11,709 bases of DNA from DTU032 sp964346175 (GTDB lineage Bacteria > Bacillota > Clostridia > Saccharofermentanales > DTU023). The notes beneath the pieces are model-generated. The model had not been told where the DNA came from and did not search any database. It saw only the letters and a list, made by a program, of their open reading frames with translations. Shown piece after piece: positions 6,743 through 11,709 of this stretch (positions within the stretch are counted from its first letter, which is position 1; each line of letters opens with the position of its first letter). The position numbers and the translations under genes were made by a program. The stretch is taken from assembly GCA_964346175.1 (NCBI GenBank), contig CAYFTG010000028.1, forward strand, positions 1-11,709, in the 5' to 3' direction.

Positions 6743-8230
6743 TTATGGTCTCTTCAGATCAGGATACTTTTCGATTGCCGCTGTGTAGAAGTTGTCCAGA
6801 GCGGTATCGTAATCAACGTTGCCGTTAAAGTAGTCTTTAAAGGCTGTTTGGATGCCTTCGTTCAATCCCTGGTCATAGGGAGAGATGTTGCTCATGTCGA
6901 TGCCCTTGGCTGATTCGGCAAAGAGCGCGATGTGGTTTTGTCCACCCAAGAAGGCGGAGGCGAAATCGTCGTCTGCAGCCAGTTCTTCCATGGCTTCGAC
7001 GTTGTTCGTGAAGTCCTGTGTGTCCTTAGTGATGGTCTGGAGGACTTCCGGATCGCAGGTCATGGTTTTCATGATGTCTCTAACGAGTTCTACGTTGTCT
7101 GTGCCGGTGGCTGCGCAAAGCCAGCTGCCGCCCCAGTAGTAGTTTTGCGGTCCTTCAACGACACCATAGTCGCCAAAGATTCCGTTTCCTTCGGTGGCCT
7201 CTTTGAAGGCATCAGGATCGCCGGTGGCGGAGACGCCATCAGGTAAGGGTGTCTCTAGAGCGTTGCCCAAGAGGGTGAAGTTGATGCCCCAGGTTGAATA
7301 GAAGAAGCCGAATACGTCGCCGTCAGGTCCTTGGTCGGATGCCCACTGGGGATCCCAGAGCGAAGAGCCGTTATTGTAGCCTTTGTCCGAGAAGTCTTTG
7401 GTCTGCTCGATCCAGGCCTGAATATTGTCATCGATAACGATATTCATGTCTTCGTCGACCCAAGGTGAAGAGACGTTGTTAGAGAATGTACGATAGGAAT
7501 CGTCGTAGCCTGACAACATCTTGTAGCCCTTTTCGTAAGCCTGTTCTGCAACCTCGTAGAACTTATCCCATGTGGATAAAGCTTCCTGAACTTCAGCGGG
7601 ATCATCTGTGCCCAGAACGTCTTTCGCGATTGATCTTCTGTAGGCGAAAAGTCCCGGTGTTGCTTGCCACGATGTGCCTTTGATTGCACCGTTGCTATCT
7701 GTTACAATTTCCTGAGTGTAGGTGTACTGGCCGGCGATATCTTCCTGTGTCAGTCCGACGTCGTTGATGATGTCGAGAGTGTACGGGCTATTGACATATT
7801 TCAGTGCGTAGTCCGCCTCGACTAAAAACAAGTCAATCTTGTCGTCAGCGGCAGCAGTTTCCTGGCTGAGCAAAGCCTCGTCAAGTGCATTTTGATAGGC
7901 GTTGTCATCACTGGGTGTAAGTGTGAATTTTACTTCTACGTCGTCCGGTACACCTTCAAAGTAGGCCTCAAACAAGCCTTTGAATTCGTCGTTCCAGCCC
8001 CAGACGTTCAGAACTTTACCTTGTTCAACACCAGGTTCGTCCGGGTCCGGGTCGGGTTCGGGATCATCGGGATCGTCGGGGTCGGGTTCTTCTGCTGGAT
8101 CTGTTACACCTGGATCAGCTGGATCTGTCACACCGGAGGTATCGGGATCATCAGTCCCATTACAAGCCGCAAATGTGAATACCATGATCAACGCCAGCAT
8201 TAGTGCAAAGATGCGTTTAAATTTACTCAC
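6743..8230 (-). CDS. lipoprotein sugar-binding protein of a CUT1 ABC transporter
   Basis: This 495-residue extracellular solute-binding protein (family 1 type) captures the sugar for the permeases encoded just downstream. Residues 1-22 are a lipoprotein signal peptide (SKFKR, then a hydrophobic core LMLALIMVFTF), with lipobox FAAC and the lipidated Cys at 23. Residues 24-70 are an unusual Asp/Glu/Pro-rich linker built from repeats (VTDPADPGVTDPA, then DPDDPDDPEPDPDPDEP). The mature domain starts at KVLNVWGWNDEFKGLFEAYF (about 72-91). The later YYWGGSWLCAATGTDN segment is typical of sugar-binding proteins, and aromatic residues there are expected to stack on sugar rings. The start is GTG (8228-8230), fixed by a perfect AGGAGG seven bases upstream and by the signal peptide. 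The stop is TAA. It is the first transporter gene after lacI, with 52 bases between them. The substrate is inferred from the two GH94 enzymes nearby, probably a beta-linked glucose disaccharide or oligosaccharide. Confidence 0.92.
   Translation of the reverse strand: MSKFKRIFALMLALIMVFTFAACNGTDDPDTSGVTDPADPGVTDPAEEPDPDDPDDPEPDPDPDEPGVEQGKVLNVWGWNDEFKGLFEAYFEGVPDDVEVKFTLTPSDDNAYQNALDEALLSQETAAADDKIDLFLVEADYALKYVNSPYTLDIINDVGLTQEDIAGQYTYTQEIVTDSNGAIKGTSWQATPGLFAYRRSIAKDVLGTDDPAEVQEALSTWDKFYEVAEQAYEKGYKMLSGYDDSYRTFSNNVSSPWVDEDMNIVIDDNIQAWIEQTKDFSDKGYNNGSSLWDPQWASDQGPDGDVFGFFYSTWGINFTLLGNALETPLPDGVSATGDPDAFKEATEGNGIFGDYGVVEGPQNYYWGGSWLCAATGTDNVELVRDIMKTMTCDPEVLQTITKDTQDFTNNVEAMEELAADDDFASAFLGGQNHIALFAESAKGIDMSNISPYDQGLNEGIQTAFKDYFNGNVDYDTALDNFYTAAIEKYPDLKRP
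8036..8134 (-). repeat. short repeats encoding the Asp/Pro-rich linker
   Basis: Within the binding-protein gene, 8095-8110 and 8119-8134 are 16-base copies differing at one base, 24 bases apart, encoding the doubled VTDP unit. Between 8036 and 8089 the sequence is a run of imperfect six- to nine-base units (variants of GGGTCG and GGATCG), encoding alternating Asp and Pro. Such tracts can change length by slippage, so linker length may differ between strains. Confidence 0.7.
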
Positions 8231-8237
8231 TTTTCTT

Positions 8238-8243
8238 CCTCCT
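8238..8243 (-). promoter_or_regulatory. ribosome binding site for the binding-protein GTG start
   Basis: On the minus strand AGGAGG sits seven bases before GTG at 8228-8230. This decides the start, because the GTG also gives a complete lipoprotein signal peptide. Confidence 0.85.
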
Positions 8244-8262
8244 TATTAAGGTAGATATTCTT

Positions 8263-8277
8263 TGCCTCTGTGAGGCA
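8263..8277. repeat. small inverted repeat in the lacI to binding-protein spacer
   Basis: TGCCTC and GAGGCA form perfect six-base arms around a TGT/ACA loop, in the 52-base spacer upstream of the binding-protein gene. On the minus transcript no U tract follows, so it is not a terminator for lacI. It could be a small leader or processing hairpin, or a protein site. Its function is unknown. Confidence 0.4.
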
Positions 8278-8282
8278 TATTT

Positions 8283-9296
8283 TTAAAATTCGATTTTATT
8301 AACCGAATTTCCTGCTAATAATTCGCCTTCAACCCAAATCTGCTTGGGGATATAGGTCTTACTGTTGGTGACTGCTTCCACCAGCTCCGTGGCGGCGAGG
8401 CGGCCTAGGTCGTCGGTGTTCTGTTTGTAGGTGCAGAGTTCGGGACGAAGGACTTGCGATAGTAAGATTCCGTCATATCCGGCAACGCTGATGTCGTCAG
8501 GTATCCGTAGTCCTTGGTTCTCTATCTCGTTCATGCCTCCGATGAAAGAAAAATCGTCGGGGTACATGATGTATGTGGGTGGTTCGTCTAAGGCCAGCAA
8601 GGCACGAGTTGCGAGAGCGCTTGACTTAGGGTCGTGGTAGCGCGCTTCTCTAATATAGGAATCCGGCACGTTGAGGTTCAGTTTTTTACAAGCTTTGTAA
8701 AAGCCAGCTAGGCGTCTTTGTGTTACAGAGGTGATTTCGCCGTGAATAAAGGCGATTTTTCTGTGCCCGTAATCGTAGACGTGCTGCACCAGATCTCTTG
8801 CGCCGTTCAGATTGTCGGAGAGGATGGCAGTGGAGTCGTTATAAATGTGGTCGATAGTGACAGTGGGGATCTCACTTTGTGCCAGCTCGACGACTTTGGG
8901 GTCGTGGAAATCGACTGAAGCGATGATGACTCCGTCGCAGTTGCGATATCTAGCGTGTTCGTAATAGGACATTTTTTGTTGACCCAGATTTTGGCTGATA
9001 AAGGTGATGTCGAAGCCTAAGCGCTCCGCTTCGACCTTGAAGCTATTTAAGACAGATGAAAAGTATTCGTGAGCTAGACCGCTCTGCATCTCGTCGACGA
9101 AGAGTACGCCGAGGTTGTTGGACTTATTCGTCTTGAGTACTCTTGCTGCGGCATTAGGGAAATAGCCCATTTCTTCAGCGATGCGCTGAATAAGCAAAGT
9201 GGTTTTCACGCCGATTTCTGAAGAACCGTTGAGGGCCTTACTGACGGTGGAAACGGAAAAGCCGCTTTTCTTAGAAATGTCCTTTAGCGTTATCAC
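8283..9296 (-). CDS. LacI/GalR-family transcriptional repressor
   Basis: This 337-residue regulator is full length for the family. Residues 4-24 are the helix-turn-helix (LKDISKKSGFSVSTVSKALNG). Residues about 48-58 form the hinge helix that inserts in the minor groove (PNAAARVLKTNKS). From 61 on there is a periplasmic-binding-protein-like sensor domain (NLGVLFVDEM, CDGVIIAS, IPTVTIDH, GHRKIAFIHG, DDISVAGYDG). It is expected to repress the locus until a sugar or its breakdown product binds. It starts with GTG (9294-9296), with AGGAG eight bases upstream, and ends with TAA at 8283-8285. It has its own near-consensus promoter and is divergent from the cellobiose phosphorylase gene. It lies 52 bases before the binding-protein gene on the same strand, so it may be the first gene of the transporter operon. 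Two matching CG-centred sites in the divergent region are its likely operators; the second also lies in front of the phosphorylase. Confidence 0.92.
   Translation of the reverse strand: MITLKDISKKSGFSVSTVSKALNGSSEIGVKTTLLIQRIAEEMGYFPNAAARVLKTNKSNNLGVLFVDEMQSGLAHEYFSSVLNSFKVEAERLGFDITFISQNLGQQKMSYYEHARYRNCDGVIIASVDFHDPKVVELAQSEIPTVTIDHIYNDSTAILSDNLNGARDLVQHVYDYGHRKIAFIHGEITSVTQRRLAGFYKACKKLNLNVPDSYIREARYHDPKSSALATRALLALDEPPTYIMYPDDFSFIGGMNEIENQGLRIPDDISVAGYDGILLSQVLRPELCTYKQNTDDLGRLAATELVEAVTNSKTYIPKQIWVEGELLAGNSVNKIEF
8286..8310. repeat. inverted repeat AAATTCG / CGAATTT at the 3' end of lacI
   Basis: Perfect seven-base arms (8286-8292 and 8304-8310) are separated by 11 bases, overlapping the last codons of the lacI-type gene and lying about 56-80 bases before the binding-protein start. 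The CGAA half-site is shared with the two putative operators at 9351 and 9499, but the spacing differs. It could be a third operator for a promoter inside the lacI end. I see no convincing -35/-10 pair there, and it may be chance in AT-rich sequence. Confidence 0.3.
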
Positions 9297-9304
9297 TTAC
9301 GTAT

Positions 9305-9309
9305 CTCCT
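9305..9309 (-). promoter_or_regulatory. ribosome binding site for the lacI GTG start
   Basis: AGGAG on the minus strand lies eight bases before GTG at 9294-9296. It supports the GTG start, which also places the helix-turn-helix at the expected distance from the N-terminus. Confidence 0.8.
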
Positions 9310-9350
9310 CTTTCTTAATCGTTCTTTGTCGCTCGTTTGTTTTGTTTATT

Positions 9351-9370
9351 ATTTCGAATACGATTTCGTA
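9351..9370. promoter_or_regulatory. putative LacI-family operator 1 (lacI side)
   Basis: The site reads ATTTCGAATACGATTTCGTA on the plus strand. Counting outward from the central CG (9361-9362), 7 of 10 base pairs are symmetric, with CGAA/TTCG half-sites, the usual design of LacI-family operators. It lies about 15-35 bases downstream of the predicted lacI transcription start, suited to autorepression. The site at 9499-9518 matches it at 14 of 20 positions. A CcpA cre element is an alternative, but this site departs from the cre consensus at several fixed positions. Confidence 0.6.
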
Positions 9371-9390
9371 AAAAGTATTTTTTCATGACT

Positions 9391-9419
9391 ACTATATGCT
9401 GAAATTTGCGGCTTGTCAA
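9391..9419 (-). promoter_or_regulatory. sigma-A type promoter of lacI
   Basis: On the minus strand there is a perfect TTGACA (-35, at 9414-9419), a 17-base spacer and TATAGT (-10, at 9391-9396). The predicted start point is near 9384, leaving a leader of about 88 bases before the GTG. It may drive lacI alone or the whole transporter operon, as no other clear promoter is visible before the binding-protein gene. Confidence 0.8.
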
Positions 9420-9442
9420 ACAATATTTACTATAATTTTGCA

Positions 9443-9460
9443 ATGATTTTCTAAAATCAT
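9443..9460. promoter_or_regulatory. perfect 18-bp dyad in the divergent promoter region
   Basis: ATGATTTT (9443-9450) and AAAATCAT (9453-9460) are exact inverted copies around a two-base CT spacer. The dyad ends just before the proposed -35 of the phosphorylase promoter (9462). Its sequence is unlike the two CG-centred sites, so it would bind a different protein. With such a short spacer it is a poor RNA hairpin and a better protein-binding dyad. The regulator is unknown. Confidence 0.5.
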
Positions 9461-9461
9461 G

Positions 9462-9490
9462 TTGTATTTACCAAGAAAGTGATCTATTAT
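9462..9490 (+). promoter_or_regulatory. probable promoter of the cellobiose phosphorylase gene
   Basis: TTGTAT (9462-9467) is a weak -35, followed after 17 bases by TATTAT (9485-9490), a good -10 with five of six consensus bases. The predicted start point is near 9497, with a leader of about 33 bases to the ATG at 9530. The weak -35 next to the 18-bp dyad would fit a need for, or interference by, a regulator. Confidence 0.5.
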
Positions 9491-9498
9491 CTTATTGG

Positions 9499-9518
9499 AT
9501 TACGAAAACGATTGAGCG
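9499..9518. promoter_or_regulatory. putative LacI-family operator 2 (phosphorylase side)
   Basis: The site reads ATTACGAAAACGATTGAGCG and matches operator 1 at 14 of 20 positions in the same orientation, including the ACGATT centre and a CGAA half-site. It lies just after the predicted phosphorylase start point and abuts the ribosome binding site, so a bound repressor would block transcription. The right half-site is degenerate. The centre-to-centre distance to operator 1 is 148 bp, close to 14 helical turns. A CcpA cre is an alternative reading. Confidence 0.55.
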
Positions 9519-9522
9519 GGAG
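9518..9522 (+). promoter_or_regulatory. ribosome binding site of the cellobiose phosphorylase gene
   Basis: GGGAG lies seven bases before the ATG at 9530-9532 and supports that start, which also matches the N-terminus of known cellobiose phosphorylases. Confidence 0.7.
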
Positions 9523-9529
9523 ACTTCTA

Positions 9530-11709
9530 ATGAAAGTAGCTTACTTTGATGATCTTAATAAAGAGTATGTGATAAAAAAACCTAATACTCCGCTGCCCTG
9601 GATCAATTATCTGGGTAATAAGGATTTCTTTGGTTTAGTGTCAAATACACTTGGAGGATATTCATTTTACCGGGATGCCAGACTGCAGCGTTTGACGCGA
9701 TTCCGTTATAACAACGTCCCGGCAGATAGCGGGGGCCGTTACTATTACATCAAAGAAGCGGGGCGCCCCGCTTGGAACCCGGGGTTTCTCCCGACGCAAA
9801 GTCCGCTTGATTCTTACGAGTGTAGACAGGGGCTCGGATATAGTGTTTTTAGAAGTGAAAAGGACAGCTTGGCTGCTGAAATGACATGCTTCGTGCCCTT
9901 GGATGAGAATTGTGAGATCCATAGGCTGACACTGAAAAATAAATCTGAGACGGAGAAAGACCTTAAATTGTTCAGCTTTATTGAATGGTGCCTCTGGGAT
10001 GCAGTAGATGACAGCCAGAATTTCCAACGAAATCTTAATATCGCCGAGGTCGAAGTTGAGGACGGCGTTGTTTATCACAAGACAGAATATAGAGAGCGGC
10101 GACAGCATTACGCTTATTTTGGGGTGAATACTGATATCACCGGCTTTGACACAGATAGAGATCAGTTCTTAGGCCGGATGCGTGGCTTCGAGCGTCCGCA
10201 GGTAGTGGAAGAAGGCAGAAGTCGTAATTCTATTGCTCATGGCTGGTACCCTATTGCTAGTCACCATTTGGATATTTCATTGGCGGCCGGAGAAAGTAAG
10301 GAGATTATCTTCGTACTGGGTTATGCGGAGAACAGCTACGAAGAAAAATGGGAAAGTAAGAATGTAATAAATAAGTCGGGAGCTAAGCGGGTTTTGGCCA
10401 AGTTTTCGGATAGCGCTGCTGTAGAGGCGGAATTTGAGCGCTTGTCGGGGTACTGGGACAATCTTTTGGGTCGTTTTCATTTGAAGAGTGATAATGAAAA
10501 AGTTGATCGCATGGTTAACATATGGAACCAGTATCAATGTATGACGACATTCAATCTGAGCCGTAGTGCTTCTTACTTCGAAAGCGGCATCGGTCGAGGG
10601 ATGGGTTTTAGAGATAGCTGTCAGGATATTCTCGGCTTTGTCCACCTGATACCGGAGAGGGCCAGAGAACGCATCCTGGATCTGGCCTCGATTCAATTGG
10701 AAGATGGCAGCACGTATCATCAATATCAACCTTTGACGAAACTCGGCAATGACAACATTGGCTCCGGCTTCAACGACGATCCTTTGTGGTTGATTGCTTG
10801 TACTGCTGCCTATATTAAGGAAACCGGCGATAGCGGGATCTTGGACGAACAGGTTCCTTTTGATAATGAACCCGGCACTGAAGCTCCGCTGTTTGAGCAT
10901 TTGCGTCGGAGCCTGCAGTATACGATCAACAACTGCGGTCCGCATGGGTTGCCCCTGATCGGAAGGGCTGATTGGAATGACTGTCTCAACTTAAATAGCT
11001 TCTCTACGGAGCCGGGGGAGAGTTTCCAAAACGTCGCCAGTTCAGAAGGCAGGGTGGCAGAGAGTGTCTTCATTGCGGGGATGTTTGTTCTCTATGGTAG
11101 GGAATATGCGGAACTCTGCGAACGCTTCGGTGATGCGACTGAGGCAGAAGAGGTAAGGGCTTTCGTCGCTGAGATGGAGGCAGCGATTTATGAGCATGGC
11201 TGGGATGGAGAATGGTTTTTGCGTGCCTATGATGCCGCGGGCGAAAAGATTGGCAGCGCAGAGTGTTCTGAGGGGAAGATTTTTATTGAACCGCAAGGAT
11301 TCTGCGTGATGGCAGGTGTAGGTTTAGATAATGGTTATGCGCAAAAGGCTTTGGATTCCGTGCGTGACAAGCTGGTCAATGATTATGGCGTGGAGCTGCT
11401 GGCGCCCTGCTATAGTGAATATCGCAAGGAATTAGGGGAAATCAGTAGTTATCCGCCGGGATATAAGGAAAACGGATCTGTCTTCTGTCACAACAATCCG
11501 TGGGTCAGCATAGCCGAAACTAGGCTGGGCAGGGGCAATGAGGCCTTTGATTATTACAAAAGGATTTGTCCGGCTTATTTAGAGGATGCGATCGAGATCC
11601 ATAAAACCGAACCTTATGTTTATAGTCAGACCATCGCCGGACGAGAAAGTGCGACTTACGGGGAGGCAAAAAATTCATGGCTGACGGGGACAGCGGCCTG
11701 GTCTTTTGT
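9530..11709 (+). CDS. cbp: cellobiose phosphorylase (GH94), 3' end beyond window
   Basis: The frame is open from ATG 9530 to the window end (726 residues) with no stop. Clostridial enzymes are about 810 residues, so about 85 are missing. It converts cellobiose plus phosphate to alpha-glucose-1-phosphate and glucose in the cytoplasm, saving ATP compared with hydrolysis. The N-terminal domain starts MKVAYFDDLNKEYVIKKPNT and includes GGYSFYRDARLQRLTRFRYNN and the WCLWDAVDD stretch typical of true cellobiose phosphorylases. The barrel has ESGIGRGMGFRDSCQD (R356 and R361), the acid/base motif GRADWNDCLN (DWND at 481-484), PPGYKENGSVFCHNNPW with the phosphate-contacting His654, and WLTGT (717-721). 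All expected catalytic positions are present, unlike in the second GH94 protein of this locus. It is divergent from lacI, with its own promoter and operator candidates, and is likely induced together with the transporter. Cellodextrin phosphorylase is less likely, because those are longer with a different N-terminus. Confidence 0.93.
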   Translation, partial: MKVAYFDDLNKEYVIKKPNTPLPWINYLGNKDFFGLVSNTLGGYSFYRDARLQRLTRFRYNNVPADSGGRYYYIKEAGRPAWNPGFLPTQSPLDSYECRQGLGYSVFRSEKDSLAAEMTCFVPLDENCEIHRLTLKNKSETEKDLKLFSFIEWCLWDAVDDSQNFQRNLNIAEVEVEDGVVYHKTEYRERRQHYAYFGVNTDITGFDTDRDQFLGRMRGFERPQVVEEGRSRNSIAHGWYPIASHHLDISLAAGESKEIIFVLGYAENSYEEKWESKNVINKSGAKRVLAKFSDSAAVEAEFERLSGYWDNLLGRFHLKSDNEKVDRMVNIWNQYQCMTTFNLSRSASYFESGIGRGMGFRDSCQDILGFVHLIPERARERILDLASIQLEDGSTYHQYQPLTKLGNDNIGSGFNDDPLWLIACTAAYIKETGDSGILDEQVPFDNEPGTEAPLFEHLRRSLQYTINNCGPHGLPLIGRADWNDCLNLNSFSTEPGESFQNVASSEGRVAESVFIAGMFVLYGREYAELCERFGDATEAEEVRAFVAEMEAAIYEHGWDGEWFLRAYDAAGEKIGSAECSEGKIFIEPQGFCVMAGVGLDNGYAQKALDSVRDKLVNDYGVELLAPCYSEYRKELGEISSYPPGYKENGSVFCHNNPWVSIAETRLGRGNEAFDYYKRICPAYLEDAIEIHKTEPYVYSQTIAGRESATYGEAKNSWLTGTAAWSF

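Noticed and set aside
7980..8249. Plus-strand open frame with Gly/Ser-rich repeats opposite the binding-protein gene
   Set aside because: It is the antisense reading of the Asp/Pro-rich linker repeats and the signal peptide; the minus-strand gene has a signal peptide, start site and full family match.
9359..9370. Shorter dyad TACGA-TT-TCGTA read as a separate operator
   Set aside because: It lies inside the better CG-centred 20-bp site at 9351-9370, which is matched by the second site; the 12-base dyad is not repeated.
9662..10945. Minus-strand open frames (9662-10108 and 10277-10945) opposite the cellobiose phosphorylase
   Set aside because: The plus strand encodes an uninterrupted, highly conserved GH94 enzyme here; the opposite frames have no family features or ribosome binding sites.

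Overview
The window looks like part of a Clostridia-type Firmicute genome. This is inferred from strong AGGAGG-type ribosome binding sites, a lipoprotein sugar-binding protein, a MalK/MsmK-type ATPase inside a CUT1 sugar ABC operon, and a cellobiose phosphorylase that closely resembles the clostridial enzymes as I remember them. Genus cannot be read from the sequence. The run of exactly 100 N at 1339-1438 marks a scaffold gap, so this is a draft assembly.

The left end (1-1338) is a mosaic of broken pieces: the 3' part of an unrecognised plus-strand gene (1-351), a minus-strand TetR-family fragment lacking normal N- and C-termini (about 302-628), and an AraC-family regulator (659-1338) cut off by the gap. 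From 1439 on, the window is one coherent beta-glucoside (probably cellobiose or cello-oligosaccharide) uptake and phosphorolysis locus.

On the minus strand, in transcription order, lie a LacI-family repressor (9296-8283), a lipoprotein solute-binding protein (8230-6743), two CUT1 permeases (6685-5777 and 5776-4922), a GH94 glycoside phosphorylase related to chitobiose/cellobionate phosphorylases (4918-2531), and the ABC ATPase (2518 into the gap). Divergently on the plus strand, starting at 9530 and running off the window end, is a second GH94 enzyme that is a clear cellobiose phosphorylase. The sugar would be bound outside the cell, imported by the two permeases and ATPase, and split with phosphate to glucose-1-phosphate plus the reducing-end sugar. 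The LacI protein would sense the sugar.

The 233-base divergent region 9297-9529 is densely organised. It has a near-consensus lacI promoter (TTGACA, 17 bases, TATAGT), a plausible phosphorylase promoter, an 18-bp perfect dyad, and two related CG-centred sites that match at 14 of 20 positions. These two sites lie just downstream of the two predicted start points, with centres 148 bp apart, and are good operator candidates for the LacI protein.

Points to check: an in-frame TAG in the second permease that removes its last membrane helix; replacement by Gln of the usual phosphate-contacting His in the 795-residue GH94 protein; a strong hairpin between the binding-protein and permease genes; and the mosaic, possibly artefactual, left end.
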